Source: Verrucomicrobiota bacterium (lineage in GTDB: Bacteria > Verrucomicrobiota > Verrucomicrobiia > Limisphaerales > JADLHS01). Taken from it: a stretch of DNA of 64,000 nt. The notes beneath the pieces are model-generated. The model had not been told where the DNA came from. It did not search any database and worked only from the letters and a program-made list of their open reading frames with translations. Below, piece by piece: positions 44,627 to 54,675 of the stretch. The stretch is from the NCBI GenBank assembly GCA_029573725.1, contig JAKQDQ010000028.1, forward strand, positions 1 to 64,000, given 5' to 3'. Each line of letters opens with the position of its first letter. Position 1 is the first letter of the stretch. A program made the translations under genes and the position numbers.

Positions 44627-46083
44627 GAATCTTACTCGCCAGTTCAGAGGTTCATCCCTACTCGAAAACCGGCGGACTGGGTGATTCGGTGGGGGCGCTG
44701 GGCAAGGCCCTGGCGCAGGCGGGACATCAGGTGGTGACCGTCACGCCGTTGCACCGCGGCATCCGCGAAAATTTTGCCAACCTGCGGCGGGTGGACTGGC
44801 ATTTCAATCTTCCCATGGGGCCACGCCGTGTTGACGCCCAACTGCACGCCCTCGATCCCGCGCCGCGGCACACCGTCTATTTCCTGGACCAGCCGGAGTA
44901 TTTTGACCGGCCGGGCATCTACAACGACGGGCACGGCAACTACGCGGACAATGCCGAGCGGTTCATTTTTTTCTCCAAATGCATTGTCCATCTCGCGCGC
45001 TATTTGCCGTTCAAACCGGAGGTCCTCCACGTGCACGACTGGCCGACCGGCTTGGTGCCCCTCCTGGCGCGGCACGACCGGCAATTTCTGCCCTGGCCGG
45101 ATTTCCCGCGCCTTTGTTTGACGATTCATAACCTCGCCTACCAGGGCATCTTTCCCCGGCCGGCCTTTGGTCTCACCAATCTGGCGCCGCAGCTGTTCAA
45201 CATTGAAACGGCCGAATTTTACGGTCAGTTGAACTGCCTGAAGGCGGGCATTACGGCGGCAGACGTGATTGCCACCGTGAGCCCGCGCTATGCCCGGGAA
45301 ATCACCACCGAAGAATATGGAGCCGGACTGGATGGCCTGCTGCGGCGGCGACGGGCGAACCTGGTCGGAATCCTTAACGGCGTGGATTACGAGGAGTGGA
45401 ACACGCGCAACAACCGGTTTCTTCCGGCAGCGTACGATACGGACGACCTCAGTGGAAAAGCCATTTGCAAGCGCGCACTGCAAAGGCGCTTCCAACTTCC
45501 AACCGAAGCCGGCGTTCCGCTGTTTGGCAACGTGAGCCGCCTGGTGGAGCAAAAGGGCGTGGATCTTCTGATCGGGGCGCTGGAACAGCTCCTGAATGTT
45601 CCGGTCGCGATGCAGTTTGTCCTGCTGGGGAGCGGTGCGCCACACTATGAAATTGCCATCCGCAACCTGGCCGCACGCCATCCCGACCGGGTTGCCGTCC
45701 AGTTCGGCTACGATCAGGCGCTCGCGCACCAAATCGAAGCCGGCAGCGATTTCTTCCTGATGCCGTCCCGGTTTGAACCCTGCGGGCTGAACCAGCTCTA
45801 CAGTTTGCGCTATGGCACCATTCCGATCGTGCGTCGCACCGGAGGCCTGGACGATACGGTGATTGACGCCACCGATCAGTTCGCCCAAGCCAACGGAATC
45901 AAATTTCAAGTCCCCGAAGCGGCCGCGTTGATGAAAGCCGTGCAGAAGGCATTGCTGCTGTTTCGCGACGCCCGGTTGTTGGCACGGTACCGCCTCAACG
46001 GGATGCGGGCTGACTTTTCATGGAGCAAGGCGGTCGAAGCCCTTGAACTCATTTACGCTGCCCGAACCGCCGGCACAAAGTAA
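44623..46083 (+). CDS. glgA: Glycogen (starch) synthase, ADP-glucose type
   Basis: The 486-residue GT5 enzyme extends alpha-1,4-glucan chains from ADP-glucose. The N-terminal loop S-K-T-G-G-L-G-D-S-V-G-A-L near residue 15 binds the donor. H-V-H-D-W-P-T-G-L near residue 136 and P-S-R-F-E-P-C-G-L-N-Q-L-Y near residue 380 complete the site. It starts with GTG and overlaps serS, so it is coupled to it; the link is unusual in function. It converges with pnp. Confidence 0.96.
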   Translation: MRILLASSEVHPYSKTGGLGDSVGALGKALAQAGHQVVTVTPLHRGIRENFANLRRVDWHFNLPMGPRRVDAQLHALDPAPRHTVYFLDQPEYFDRPGIYNDGHGNYADNAERFIFFSKCIVHLARYLPFKPEVLHVHDWPTGLVPLLARHDRQFLPWPDFPRLCLTIHNLAYQGIFPRPAFGLTNLAPQLFNIETAEFYGQLNCLKAGITAADVIATVSPRYAREITTEEYGAGLDGLLRRRRANLVGILNGVDYEEWNTRNNRFLPAAYDTDDLSGKAICKRALQRRFQLPTEAGVPLFGNVSRLVEQKGVDLLIGALEQLLNVPVAMQFVLLGSGAPHYEIAIRNLAARHPDRVAVQFGYDQALAHQIEAGSDFFLMPSRFEPCGLNQLYSLRYGTIPIVRRTGGLDDTVIDATDQFAQANGIKFQVPEAAALMKAVQKALLLFRDARLLARYRLNGMRADFSWSKAVEALELIYAARTAGTK

Positions 46084-46156
46084 ACATAACTCACATTGTG
46101 CGTACATTATACCTTCCGGCTTTTATCTCCCAAGGCTTGCGATTTGATTGCGGCGC

Positions 46157-48316
46157 TTAGGATGCGGCTGGCTGCGCGTCGGCTTCGCTGGCCGCATTGA
46201 TCTCTTTGCTACGATCTTCCATGGCGGCCTTGCGAGACAAGCGGACGCGACCTTTTTCATCCACTCCCAGGCATTTCACGTAGATTTCATCGCCAAGCTT
46301 GACGATGTCCTCGGTCTTCTTGACCCGGAAGTTGGCCAGCTCGCTGATGTGTACCAGCCCGTCTTTACCGGGAAGGAATTCCACGAAGGCGCCAAATTCC
46401 TTTATGGTGACGACTTTGCCGCGATAAATCTTGCCGATTTCCGCCTCCGCGGTCATGCCGGTGATATGATCCACGGCGATTTGCATGCCCTCGGCCGAAA
46501 CGGAGAAAATGTTGACCGTGCCATCGTCTTCGATGTCGATTTCGCAGCCCGATTCCTCCACGAGCTTCTTGATGTTCTTGCCTCCCGGACCGATGAGCGC
46601 CCCGATTTTCTCGGGGTTGATCTTCAGGGTCGTGATGCGCGGCGCGTACTTGCTGATTTCTTTGCGTGGTTCGGCGATGGTTTTTGCCATTTCGGCTAGG
46701 ATGGCCAGCCGGGCGATCCGCGCTTTCTCGATCGCTTCGGACATGATGGCGTGCGGCAACCCTTTCAATTTCAGATCCAGTTGAAAGCCGGTAATGCCTT
46801 TTTCCGTACCGGCAATCTTGCAATCCATGTCGCAATACGCGTCTTCCCAGCCGATGATATCGGTCAGCAATTGATATTTGGAAATCTGCTTGTTCGCGGC
46901 GTATTCGGTGCAAATGCCGACGCTGATTCCCGCCACCGGACGAATCATGGGCACGCCGGCGTCGAAAAGCGCCAGGGTGCCGCTGCACACGGTGGCCATG
47001 GAGGTGGAGCCGTTGGATTCCATGATTTCACTCGTGACCCGGACGGTGTACGGGTAATCGGCCATGGGGAGCATCGGTTCGATGCTGCGTTCGGCCAGGG
47101 CGCCATGGCCGATTTCGCGGCGGCCCGGACCGCTGATGCGGCCGGTTTCTCCCACGGAAAAGTTCGGAAAATTGTAGTGCAGGATGAATCGTTTCTCGTT
47201 TTCACCGCCGGTGTAGGAATCGAATTCCTGCACGTCATCCCCCGTGCCGAGCGTGGCCAGGGCGATGGCCTGGGTTTCCCCGCGGGAAAAGATTGCCGAA
47301 CCATGGGCGCGCGGCAAAAGGCCCACGGCACTGGTAATCGGGCGGATGCCGTCAAAGCCACGACCATCCAGCCGCTGATTTTTTTCCAGGATCAGCTTCC
47401 GCACCGCCTCCTTCTGAATGTAATAGAACGCGTCATTGATCACAAAGGGGGTGATTTTCTCCGCGCCGTATTTCTCCACCAGTTTCGCGCCGACTTCCTC
47501 CTTGATGGCGTTGCAGGCGGCTTCACGATTCAACTTTCCGGGAGTCAGCAGTGCCGGCACAAACCGGTCGCCGGCCAGTTGTTTGGCTTCCTGCAAAATC
47601 TCGTCCGGCACAACGTTCAACTGGATTTCCCGCTTCTTTTTGCCGGCCTTGGCCGCCAGCTCCTTTTGCGCCGCAATGAGGGGGGCGCAGCACTCCTGGC
47701 CAAATCGCAGGGCGGCATTGAAATCGGCCTCGCAGATCTCCCTGGCTGAACCTTCAAACATGACCACGTCGGTTTCATTGCCGACGTACACCAGGTCCAG
47801 ATCGCTTTCCCTGGCCTGGGAGTGCGTGGGGTTGGCGACGAACTTGCCGTTGATGCGGCCGACACGCACCGCGCCCAGCGGCCCGGCCCACGGAATATCG
47901 CTGACCAGCAGGGCGGCGCTCGCCCCAATGATGCTTAGAATGTCGGGATCGTTTTCACCGTCGGCGCTGAGCACGATGGTTTGCACCTGCACCTCGTTGT
48001 ACCACCCCTTCGGGAACAAGGGGCGGATCGGGCGATCCGTCAGCCGGCAGGTCAGGATTTCCTTCTCCGTGGGGCGCCCTTCCCGTTTGAAGTAGCCGCC
48101 CGGAAATTTGCCGGCGGCAGCGGCTTTTTCCCGGTAATCAACGGTCAGGGGGAAAAAATCCTGGCCTTCCTTGGCCTTGGTGGCCGCCACGGCGGCCACA
48201 ATGACAATGGTTTCGCCGAGTTGAACGGTCACGGCGCCGTCGGCCTGCTTCGCGAGCTTGCCGGTTTCAATGATGATTTGTTTGTCGCCAACTGCGGCGG
48301 TTGTTTTCTCTGCCAT
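46157..48316 (-). CDS. pnp: Polyribonucleotide nucleotidyltransferase
   Basis: The 719-residue enzyme degrades RNA phosphorolytically, 3' to 5'. It has two RNase PH cores, around residues 10-220 and 310-540, with [11 protein letters not shown] near residue 75. A KH domain with G-P-G-G-K-N-I-K-K near residue 575 and an S1 domain with F-G-A-F-V-E-F near residue 640 follow. The Ala-rich tail is short. It lies downstream of rpsO on the same strand, the usual order, with a strong hairpin in between. Confidence 0.97.
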   Translation of the reverse strand: MAEKTTAAVGDKQIIIETGKLAKQADGAVTVQLGETIVIVAAVAATKAKEGQDFFPLTVDYREKAAAAGKFPGGYFKREGRPTEKEILTCRLTDRPIRPLFPKGWYNEVQVQTIVLSADGENDPDILSIIGASAALLVSDIPWAGPLGAVRVGRINGKFVANPTHSQARESDLDLVYVGNETDVVMFEGSAREICEADFNAALRFGQECCAPLIAAQKELAAKAGKKKREIQLNVVPDEILQEAKQLAGDRFVPALLTPGKLNREAACNAIKEEVGAKLVEKYGAEKITPFVINDAFYYIQKEAVRKLILEKNQRLDGRGFDGIRPITSAVGLLPRAHGSAIFSRGETQAIALATLGTGDDVQEFDSYTGGENEKRFILHYNFPNFSVGETGRISGPGRREIGHGALAERSIEPMLPMADYPYTVRVTSEIMESNGSTSMATVCSGTLALFDAGVPMIRPVAGISVGICTEYAANKQISKYQLLTDIIGWEDAYCDMDCKIAGTEKGITGFQLDLKLKGLPHAIMSEAIEKARIARLAILAEMAKTIAEPRKEISKYAPRITTLKINPEKIGALIGPGGKNIKKLVEESGCEIDIEDDGTVNIFSVSAEGMQIAVDHITGMTAEAEIGKIYRGKVVTIKEFGAFVEFLPGKDGLVHISELANFRVKKTEDIVKLGDEIYVKCLGVDEKGRVRLSRKAAMEDRSKEINAASEADAQPAAS

Positions 48317-48430
48317 GGTGGTTTTCTACCGTTACCACCGAGGAACTTCAGTGAACTCCGAATCCATTCGGAGCTGAATGAAATCTCCCGGGGTAACGAA
48401 TGTTAGTTTGCGCGAACTTGTTGTGTGTGT

Positions 48431-48450
48431 GGCCGGTCGCGCCTCCGGCC
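48431..48450 (-). promoter_or_regulatory. Second hairpin in the rpsO-pnp gap
   Basis: GGCCGG and CCGGCC pair around an 8-base loop (minus-strand sense). In the same gap E. coli carries an RNase III processing site. Whether this hairpin is a processing site for pnp autoregulation is inference. Confidence 0.35.
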
Positions 48451-48484
48451 GAAAAAGCGAAAAGCGCGTGGCCCCGCCACGCGC
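48451..48484 (-). terminator. Rho-independent terminator after rpsO
   Basis: On the minus strand GCGCGTGGC-GGG-GCCACGCGC forms a perfect 9-bp stem (48464-48484). It is followed by TTTTCGCTTTTT. It lies only a few bases after the rpsO stop. Partial read-through would feed pnp. Confidence 0.75.
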
Positions 48485-48491
48485 CGGTACT

Positions 48492-48749
48492 TCAGCGGCG
48501 CAACTTGAGTTTTTTGGTGACGGTCTGGTAGCGCGCCAGGTCGGTGTCATGCAAATAATCCAACAATCGCCGGCGTTGCCCCACCATCATCAACAAACCA
48601 CGCCGGGAACTGTGATCCTTCTTGTTGGTCTGCAGGTGTTCTGTTAAATGATTGATCCGCTGCGTCAGCAGCGCAATTTGCACGTCGGCCGAGCCGGTGT
48701 CCTTCTCGTGCAACTTGAATGAATCAATCGTCTTTGTTTTGGCTTCCAT
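48492..48749 (-). CDS. rpsO: Ribosomal protein S15
   Basis: The 85-residue protein binds 16S rRNA in the small subunit. Marks: [12 protein letters not shown] near residue 18, D-H-S-S-R-R-G-L-L near residue 45, and the basic end R-R-L-L-D-Y-L near residue 61. The start at 48749 ([10 protein letters not shown]) fits the family; an ATG five codons upstream is less likely. It is transcribed from a candidate promoter at 48778-48806 and followed by a terminator before pnp. Confidence 0.96.
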   Translation of the reverse strand: MEAKTKTIDSFKLHEKDTGSADVQIALLTQRINHLTEHLQTNKKDHSSRRGLLMMVGQRRRLLDYLHDTDLARYQTVTKKLKLRR

Positions 48750-48777
48750 ACTTTCTCTAGTCAAAAAATGCGGTCCG

Positions 48778-48806
48778 AGCCTAATTCGTTGGATTTCCCG
48801 TGTAAA
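48778..48806 (-). promoter_or_regulatory. Candidate promoter for rpsO
   Basis: TTTACA (-35) and TAGGCT (-10) are spaced by 17 bases on the minus strand, 29 bases before the ATG. The -35 is good (five of six) and the -10 weak (three of six). Confidence 0.35.
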
Positions 48807-48876
48807 GGTTTTAATTCTGCCGATTTACGGTGATCCGGAGCGTCTCCACCCTCGGGGCCGCCCCGCGCCCTCCCCG

Positions 48877-50400
48877 CTAATCACACGGCACCGTGCGCCC
48901 GGCCGCCCAGGCACGCAGTTCTTCCACCCTTTCCGCCATGACGACGGAAAGCGGTTTGGTTTGCTGAATTTCCGCCAGCAGGCCGGCCTGCGTCAGCCCC
49001 TGCCCCTGCGCATGGGCGCTGTACATCGCCGACACAATGGCCTGCTCCATTTCTGCTCCGGAGAAGCCTCCGGTGGCGGCCACCAGCGCAGGCAAATCAA
49101 ACTGGCTTGGATTCAAGGAACGCTTCTGCAGATGAATGGTCAGAATATCACGACGCACCGCGGGCGCGGGCAGGTCCACAAAGAAAATCTCATCGAAACG
49201 TCCTTTGCGCACCATCTCCGGCGGCAGCCGGCTGATCTCATTTGCCGTCGCCACCAGAAAGACGGGGCGACGGCGTTCGGCCATCCAGGTCAAAAGCGTC
49301 CCCAGAATTCGCCGCGACAAACCATCGTCTTCATCGCCAACCGCCAGGCCTTTTTCGATTTCGTCCATCCACAACACGCAGGGCGACATGATCTCGGCGG
49401 TTGCCAGCGCCTTGCGCAGATTCCGTTCGGTTTCGCCGTAATATTTGTTGTAAAGAATGCCGAAATCCAGGCGCAGCAGAGGCACGCCAAAAATCCCCGC
49501 GGCCGCCTTGGCCGCCAGGCTTTTGCCGCAACCCTGCACGCCGAGGAACAGGACTCCACGCGGCGGATCCAAATGCGCTTTCGGGCCCTCGATGAAAAAA
49601 CTTTTGCGCACCTCCAGCCATCGTCGCAAACGGCTCATTCCTCCGATTTCGGAAAATTTTGCGGTTTCGTGCTCAAACGACAACGGGGAGTCGCGCCCCA
49701 GCAATTCGTACTTGGCCCGCATGACTTCGGGCAGATCCGACTCCGTGATCGCGCCGTTGTCATCAATGGCCTTGCGCACCAGCCGCCGCGCGTCTGTCGC
49801 CGTAAGCCCGATCAGATTGCGCACCAGCAACTCAAGCGCCTGCCGGGTGGTCGCCACTTCGCGCTGCCCGTGTTCGGCGCCCCAGTCCGCCGCCACTTCG
49901 TAAACGATGGCCCGCAACTCGTCGCGCGTGGGCAACGGCAGATGAAACTGACCGGTGAACGGACGCAGTTCCTCCGGAATTTTAAGCGTGCAACTCACCA
50001 GCACGATGGTGGAAAAATGTTGGGGGTAACTCAGGGCAACGTCCTTCAGATGCCGCACCAGCACTGTGTCCTCCAAAAACGGATGGAAATCCAGCAGCAC
50101 CACCAGCGAATGCCGCCCCTCGGTGCGGACAAAATTGAAGAGCTCGGGTGGCTTGATCACCGACGGCAGCGGCTGATCCGCCGGCTCAAACGCCTGCAAC
50201 CCTTCCGTGATCGTCCAGCGAAACGCCTTGAGCTGCAACCGCCGCGCAATCTGCCGGATCAGGGCCACGATTTGCGGCTCCTCATTGCTCTCCACGGCGA
50301 TGATGGGTGTGCGTGACCGGATGATCGCCTCAAGATCGTGCTGCGGACTTTCCGTCCGGAACATGCCCGCCGGGCTCTGTTGTGCGGACCCCAAATTCAT
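48877..50400 (-). CDS. Ycf46-like AAA+ ATPase
   Basis: The 507-residue protein has an N-terminal regulatory half (residues 20-215) and a C-terminal AAA+ module. Walker A is G-V-Q-G-C-G-K-S (about residue 287), Walker B L-W-M-D-E-I-E-K, sensor A-T-A-N-E-I, and an Arg-finger region R-K-G-R-F-D-E-I. This order matches the Ycf46 group of plastids, cyanobacteria and other bacteria. That group is linked to growth control and CO2 use, but the role is not settled. It is transcribed alone, with rpsO downstream on the same strand. Confidence 0.87.
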   Translation of the reverse strand: MNLGSAQQSPAGMFRTESPQHDLEAIIRSRTPIIAVESNEEPQIVALIRQIARRLQLKAFRWTITEGLQAFEPADQPLPSVIKPPELFNFVRTEGRHSLVVLLDFHPFLEDTVLVRHLKDVALSYPQHFSTIVLVSCTLKIPEELRPFTGQFHLPLPTRDELRAIVYEVAADWGAEHGQREVATTRQALELLVRNLIGLTATDARRLVRKAIDDNGAITESDLPEVMRAKYELLGRDSPLSFEHETAKFSEIGGMSRLRRWLEVRKSFFIEGPKAHLDPPRGVLFLGVQGCGKSLAAKAAAGIFGVPLLRLDFGILYNKYYGETERNLRKALATAEIMSPCVLWMDEIEKGLAVGDEDDGLSRRILGTLLTWMAERRRPVFLVATANEISRLPPEMVRKGRFDEIFFVDLPAPAVRRDILTIHLQKRSLNPSQFDLPALVAATGGFSGAEMEQAIVSAMYSAHAQGQGLTQAGLLAEIQQTKPLSVVMAERVEELRAWAAGRTVPCD

Positions 50401-50563
50401 TGTGCCAGCTCAAACCTCAAACATCCGGGCGCTCCGACGCAAGCCGAAAGTCCCGACGCGCCCGCATTCGCCCTGCCGGGTCACCACGCGCCCGCGAGAC
50501 CTTTGCGCTTGCCAGTTCCCCGTTTGGCGCGGAGACTGGGACAACATCAACTCAGTCGAGTCT

Positions 50564-52195
50564 ATGAAAACCCACATGACTAAGCCCTTGCGTTCCGTAT
50601 TCGGTCTGCGCTGGAACCTGCTGGAGTCCCGCCCGGCGCTGATCTGCCTCGGTCTGCTGGCCGGAATCGCTCCTCTGCCAGCCGCTTCCCAGCTGGCCGC
50701 CCAGTGGCGCGCCACGGATCAGCAGGTCGAATTGTCCCTGGCGGGCACCACCAGCAAGTGGCATCGGGTCGAAGTTTCCACCGACCTGCTCCACTGGCAG
50801 ACGCTCACCAACGTCTGGCAGACGAACCCCGTGATGACATGGGTGGATGCGGAATCCAGCAACGCTCCGACCCGTTTCTATCGCTCGCTGCAGCTTTCGG
50901 CCCTCGATTTGTACGTCGCCGCGCCCGACACGAATTATAGCTGGAGCCTGGCCCGGACCATTCCCGGCATCGGCCAAACCACGTACGTGCTCGATCTGAC
51001 TTCCCAAGCCTGGCTGACCGCCGCCGAGGTGAATCGCACTCTCTGGAAACATTGGTTGATTCTGGTGATTCCCAACAACACCACCAACGCGCACGCGCTG
51101 CTCTACATTTCCGGCGGCAGCAACCCGGGCACGCTGCCCGCGGGGGCGGATGCCAATCTGCGCCAGATCGCCCTCGATACCGGCACCGTGGTTGCCGAAC
51201 TTAAAATGGTGCCAAACCAGCCGCTGACTTTTACCCCGGAAAGCACCGGGCGGAGTGAGGATGCGCTCATTGCGTTCAACTGGGATAAATTCCTGCGCAC
51301 GGGCGACGAGCGCTGGCCCACGCGTCTGCCCATGACCAAGGCGGCGGTACGCGCCATGGATGCCATCACGGCTTTTTGCGCGACGGCCCCGGGCGGTGGC
51401 TGGGGGGTGAATAAGTTCGTCGTGGCCGGGGCCTCCAAACGCGGCTGGACCACCTGGACCACCGCGGCGGTGGATCCGCGGGTGGTGGGCATCGTTCCCA
51501 CCGTGATTGACGTGTTGAACGTGGAGGTTTCCATGGCCCACCACTACCAGGCTTATGGCTTCTGGGCGCCGGCCATTGGTGACTATGTGGAGATGGATAT
51601 TCCCTCCCGGTTTGGCACGCCGCAATTTCATGCGCTGATGGAAATTGAAGATCCGTATGCCTACGCCGGGCGTTTTATCATGCCTAAATTCATCGTGAAT
51701 TCCAGCGGCGACCAGTTCTTCCTGCCGGATTCCTCGCAATTTTATTTCGACGCGCTGCCTGGCGTGAAATACCTGCGTTACATTCCCAACAGCGCACACT
51801 CCCTGAGCGGAACGGATTATCCCACCACTCTGCGTGCTTGTTATGAATCCGTCATTTTTCAAACACCATTGCCGCGCTTTTCCTGGACACTGCAATCTTC
51901 CAACACCGTCCGCGTCGTCGCCACGGACCCTCCCACCGCGGTGAAACTCTGGCAGGCTGGCAACCCAAACACCCGCGATTTTCGGCTTGATACGATCGGT
52001 GCGGCCTGGCAGAGCAGCAATCTCTCCGATCAAGGTGGGGGAATATACCTCGGCGCTGTGACTTCGCCGACGCAGGGCTGGCGCGCATTCTTCGTGGAAT
52101 TGACCTATGTCCGCCCTGGTGGTCTGGCCACGCTCAAATTTACGACGCAAGTCTATGTCGTGCCCGACACGCTGCCCTTTCAATACCCGCCCTGA
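50564..52195 (+). CDS. PhoPQ-activated pathogenicity-related-type protein, secreted
   Basis: The 543-residue protein has a Sec signal peptide (residues 1-44) and a short beta module at residues 45-110. After this comes the PhoPQ-activated (PqaA/AprA) alpha/beta-hydrolase-like domain. Marks: V-V-A-G-A-S-K-R-G-W-T-T near residue 287 (nucleophile elbow), V-P-T-V-I-D-V-L-N near residue 310, and S-G-D-Q-F-F-L-P-D-S near residue 383. Known members are induced under stress in enterobacteria; function is not settled. It precedes two sugar hydrolase genes on the same strand. The ATG at 50564 is chosen because the signal peptide follows it. Confidence 0.87.
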   Translation: MKTHMTKPLRSVFGLRWNLLESRPALICLGLLAGIAPLPAASQLAAQWRATDQQVELSLAGTTSKWHRVEVSTDLLHWQTLTNVWQTNPVMTWVDAESSNAPTRFYRSLQLSALDLYVAAPDTNYSWSLARTIPGIGQTTYVLDLTSQAWLTAAEVNRTLWKHWLILVIPNNTTNAHALLYISGGSNPGTLPAGADANLRQIALDTGTVVAELKMVPNQPLTFTPESTGRSEDALIAFNWDKFLRTGDERWPTRLPMTKAAVRAMDAITAFCATAPGGGWGVNKFVVAGASKRGWTTWTTAAVDPRVVGIVPTVIDVLNVEVSMAHHYQAYGFWAPAIGDYVEMDIPSRFGTPQFHALMEIEDPYAYAGRFIMPKFIVNSSGDQFFLPDSSQFYFDALPGVKYLRYIPNSAHSLSGTDYPTTLRACYESVIFQTPLPRFSWTLQSSNTVRVVATDPPTAVKLWQAGNPNTRDFRLDTIGAAWQSSNLSDQGGGIYLGAVTSPTQGWRAFFVELTYVRPGGLATLKFTTQVYVVPDTLPFQYPP

Positions 52196-52259
52196 CCGCG
52201 GTCGGCTCCCCTGCCCGTCCCGGTGGATCGCGAGTATTTCTGAACTTACCCCGTATCGC

Positions 52260-54335
52260 ATGCTGCCTCGGTCCGCAACCAGACTGCCGCCACATTGGCG
52301 CGCCCTACGTTGTTACGCCAAAGCGGTCATTTTGCTTCTGGCCGGACAAACCACTGCTTGGAGCCTGGAGCGGACGGAAGCGCCCGCCAATGCCGTTTCC
52401 GGCCGCGGTGCGGCCACCACGACGCTCCACCGCACGATTCCCGACCCGCTGCCCGGGCATCCGGGAAACGTCTTTTTGGAAAACGAACCGGTGCGCATCC
52501 CGTTTCCAACCAATGTTCCGCTGCCGATCACCCGTTGGCGGCTGTTGGATGATCAGGCGGCGCCGGTTCGCCAGGGTGAATTGACGGCGCCGGGAACCAA
52601 TCAACTCCCACAACTCGCATTGGGCCGGCTCGGACCGGGCTGGTACCGCGTTGAGTTTGGGACGCAGGAGCAGCCGGACCAGGCCTGGTCCACGCTGGCC
52701 GTTCTGCGCCGCTTGCAGGCGCCCGTGCCCCTGCATTCACCGGTCTCCGTGGACTCGGCCCCCGCTTGGTTCGCGCTCAATGACCCGATCAAACAAAAGC
52801 AACTGGCCAGTCTCGCCGCGTTGGCCGGGGTCAATTGGATCCGTGACCGTCTGCGCTGGCGGGATCTCCAACCCGCACCGGGTCCGCTTGTGCCGCCGCC
52901 CACCACCTACGACACCTCGGCGGAAATCCATCACGCCGCCGGTCTGCAGGTGCTCCAGGTGTTCCACGACACACCGCCGTGGACCCGTGAGCCCGACCCG
53001 GGCAGTGGTCGTTTCGCGCCCGACCTGCGGCACGTTTTTCAGTTTGGCCGGCAACTGGCGCAACGTTTCAAGGGGTTGGTGGAAGCATGGGAACCGTGGA
53101 ACGAAGCCAATGTCGCCACCTTCGGCGGGCACACGGTTGATCAGATGTGCTCCTGGCAGAAAGCGGCGTGGCTGGGCTTCAAGGCCGGCAATCCAGGCGT
53201 CACCGTCGGCTGGAATGTTACCACGGCGGTCCCGACGCCGGCACAAACCGAGGGGATTCTGGCCAACGAAACCTGGCCATACTTCGACACGTATAACATC
53301 CATAGTTACGACTGGCCGGACGCGTATGCGCACCTCTGGCCGCCGGCGCGCGAGGCTGCCTCGGGACGTCCGCTGTGGATCACGGAGGCCGATCGCGGCA
53401 CGCCACATTTGCAAAATCCGCCGTGGTACGACCAGTCCCCGCGCCTGGAGCGGCTCAAGGCGCAGATGATCGCGCCGGCTTATGCGAATAGTTTGTTTGC
53501 CGGAGCCCGGCAGCATTTTCATTTCATCCTGGGTAATTACCAGGAGAACAATCACATCCAATTCGGATTGCTGCGTGAAGACCTTACGCCGCGCCCCGCG
53601 TATGTGGCGCTGGCCGTCGTCGGGCGCTGCCTGGCCGGCGCGCGCGTGCTGGGGCGTTGGCAGCCGGTGGAAAACCTGAACGTGGTTGCCTTCCGCGCGC
53701 AACCGGATGGCCAGGAGCGCGACGTCCTGGTGGCGTGGGTCGAAAAGCCGGTCGAGTGGGACGAGCGGGGACGGACCACTGCCGCGTTGAACTGGCCCAA
53801 AGACCTGGCCGCGCAGGAGGTCGTGGATTACCTCGGGCGCTCGTTGGGCAACACGCTCCCGTCGTTGCTGGGTTCCGCGCCGATTTTCGTGTTTCTGCCC
53901 GCAGGCCAGGCGGAAACACTGCCGCTCGAGCGCCCGCCAGCGCCCAGTGCCTGGCGAACCGGGACGCCTACATCGGTCGTGCTGCAGCTTTCACTGCCGC
54001 GTGCGCGGTTGCAAAAAGTCGAGGACCTGCCCTGGTCCGAAGGCTACGTCTATCGCGTCCAACCCGGCGAATCCCTGCCGCTCAAACTGCACGTGTACAA
54101 CTTCGGCGACCATCCAGTCGCCGCCCGGCTGGCGCTTACCCGGCAACCTGCCGGTTGGAAAACCACCTTGTCCTCGCCCGAATTCAAGTTGGCCCCGATG
54201 GACCGCGTCGAACTTCGCGGGGCGGTCGCCATTCCCCAAACCACTTCGACGCGCGACGGCTGGGTGGTGCTCCATGCGGATTGTGGTCTACAGGGCAGGC
54301 CCGCACTCGCTTTTCGGATCATCGTGACCGATTGA
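52260..54335 (+). CDS. Secreted clan-A glycoside hydrolase (GH39-like)
   Basis: The 691-residue protein has a signal peptide and an N-terminal beta region (residues 55-170). A TIM barrel follows with W-E-P-W-N-E-A-N near residue 280 (acid/base Glu) and W-I-T-E-A-D-R-G near residue 376 (nucleophile Glu). A C-terminal sandwich holds V-Y-R-V-Q-P-G-E-S-L-P-L. The two Glu sites are typical of GH clan A retaining enzymes. The exact family (39-like or unclassified) is uncertain. It lies 64 bases after the PhoPQ-type gene and ahead of the rhamnosidase, so it may act on the same glycan. Confidence 0.8.
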   Translation: MLPRSATRLPPHWRALRCYAKAVILLLAGQTTAWSLERTEAPANAVSGRGAATTTLHRTIPDPLPGHPGNVFLENEPVRIPFPTNVPLPITRWRLLDDQAAPVRQGELTAPGTNQLPQLALGRLGPGWYRVEFGTQEQPDQAWSTLAVLRRLQAPVPLHSPVSVDSAPAWFALNDPIKQKQLASLAALAGVNWIRDRLRWRDLQPAPGPLVPPPTTYDTSAEIHHAAGLQVLQVFHDTPPWTREPDPGSGRFAPDLRHVFQFGRQLAQRFKGLVEAWEPWNEANVATFGGHTVDQMCSWQKAAWLGFKAGNPGVTVGWNVTTAVPTPAQTEGILANETWPYFDTYNIHSYDWPDAYAHLWPPAREAASGRPLWITEADRGTPHLQNPPWYDQSPRLERLKAQMIAPAYANSLFAGARQHFHFILGNYQENNHIQFGLLREDLTPRPAYVALAVVGRCLAGARVLGRWQPVENLNVVAFRAQPDGQERDVLVAWVEKPVEWDERGRTTAALNWPKDLAAQEVVDYLGRSLGNTLPSLLGSAPIFVFLPAGQAETLPLERPPAPSAWRTGTPTSVVLQLSLPRARLQKVEDLPWSEGYVYRVQPGESLPLKLHVYNFGDHPVAARLALTRQPAGWKTTLSSPEFKLAPMDRVELRGAVAIPQTTSTRDGWVVLHADCGLQGRPALAFRIIVTD

Positions 54336-54675
54336 GCCGCAGTCCCACCTGCGGGGCGCGCCGGCTTCGCCGGTCGGGGCACGTTGACAACGGCACCGCA
54401 GTTTGCGGATGATGACCGCGATGAAGCACTTCATTCCGCGATTGCGGACAGACCGAATTTCAGCTGCGACCGCTGGCGGCCCGCGCCAACTGGTGGGGCG
54501 GCCGCGCCAGGGCGGCAGAACAGAAGCCGGGCGCATGAACTCCCCCACCCCGCCGGCGCGAATGCAATTGGTCCTTGCCGGCGCCTTTGACCGATTCCAG
54601 ACTCCGCCGGTGGGCCTGAATGACCAGCCATCCCAAACACAGCACCCCGCCAGCCGTCCGGGAGAGGCGGCGTCA
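54336..54675. other. Gap before the rhamnosidase gene
   Basis: The 340 bases hold no separate gene. The rhamnosidase frame is open through most of it, but the translated text has no signal peptide and reads as noise. A CCGGC-TTC-GCCGG hairpin lies at 54361-54373. A TTGACA hexamer at 54384-54389 is a possible -35 for the rhamnosidase gene, with no good -10. Confidence 0.4.

Noticed and set aside
54403..54675. An extra 91-codon N-terminus for the rhamnosidase
   Set aside because: The strong ribosome binding site and signal peptide both point to the ATG at 54676; the upstream text is low in meaning.
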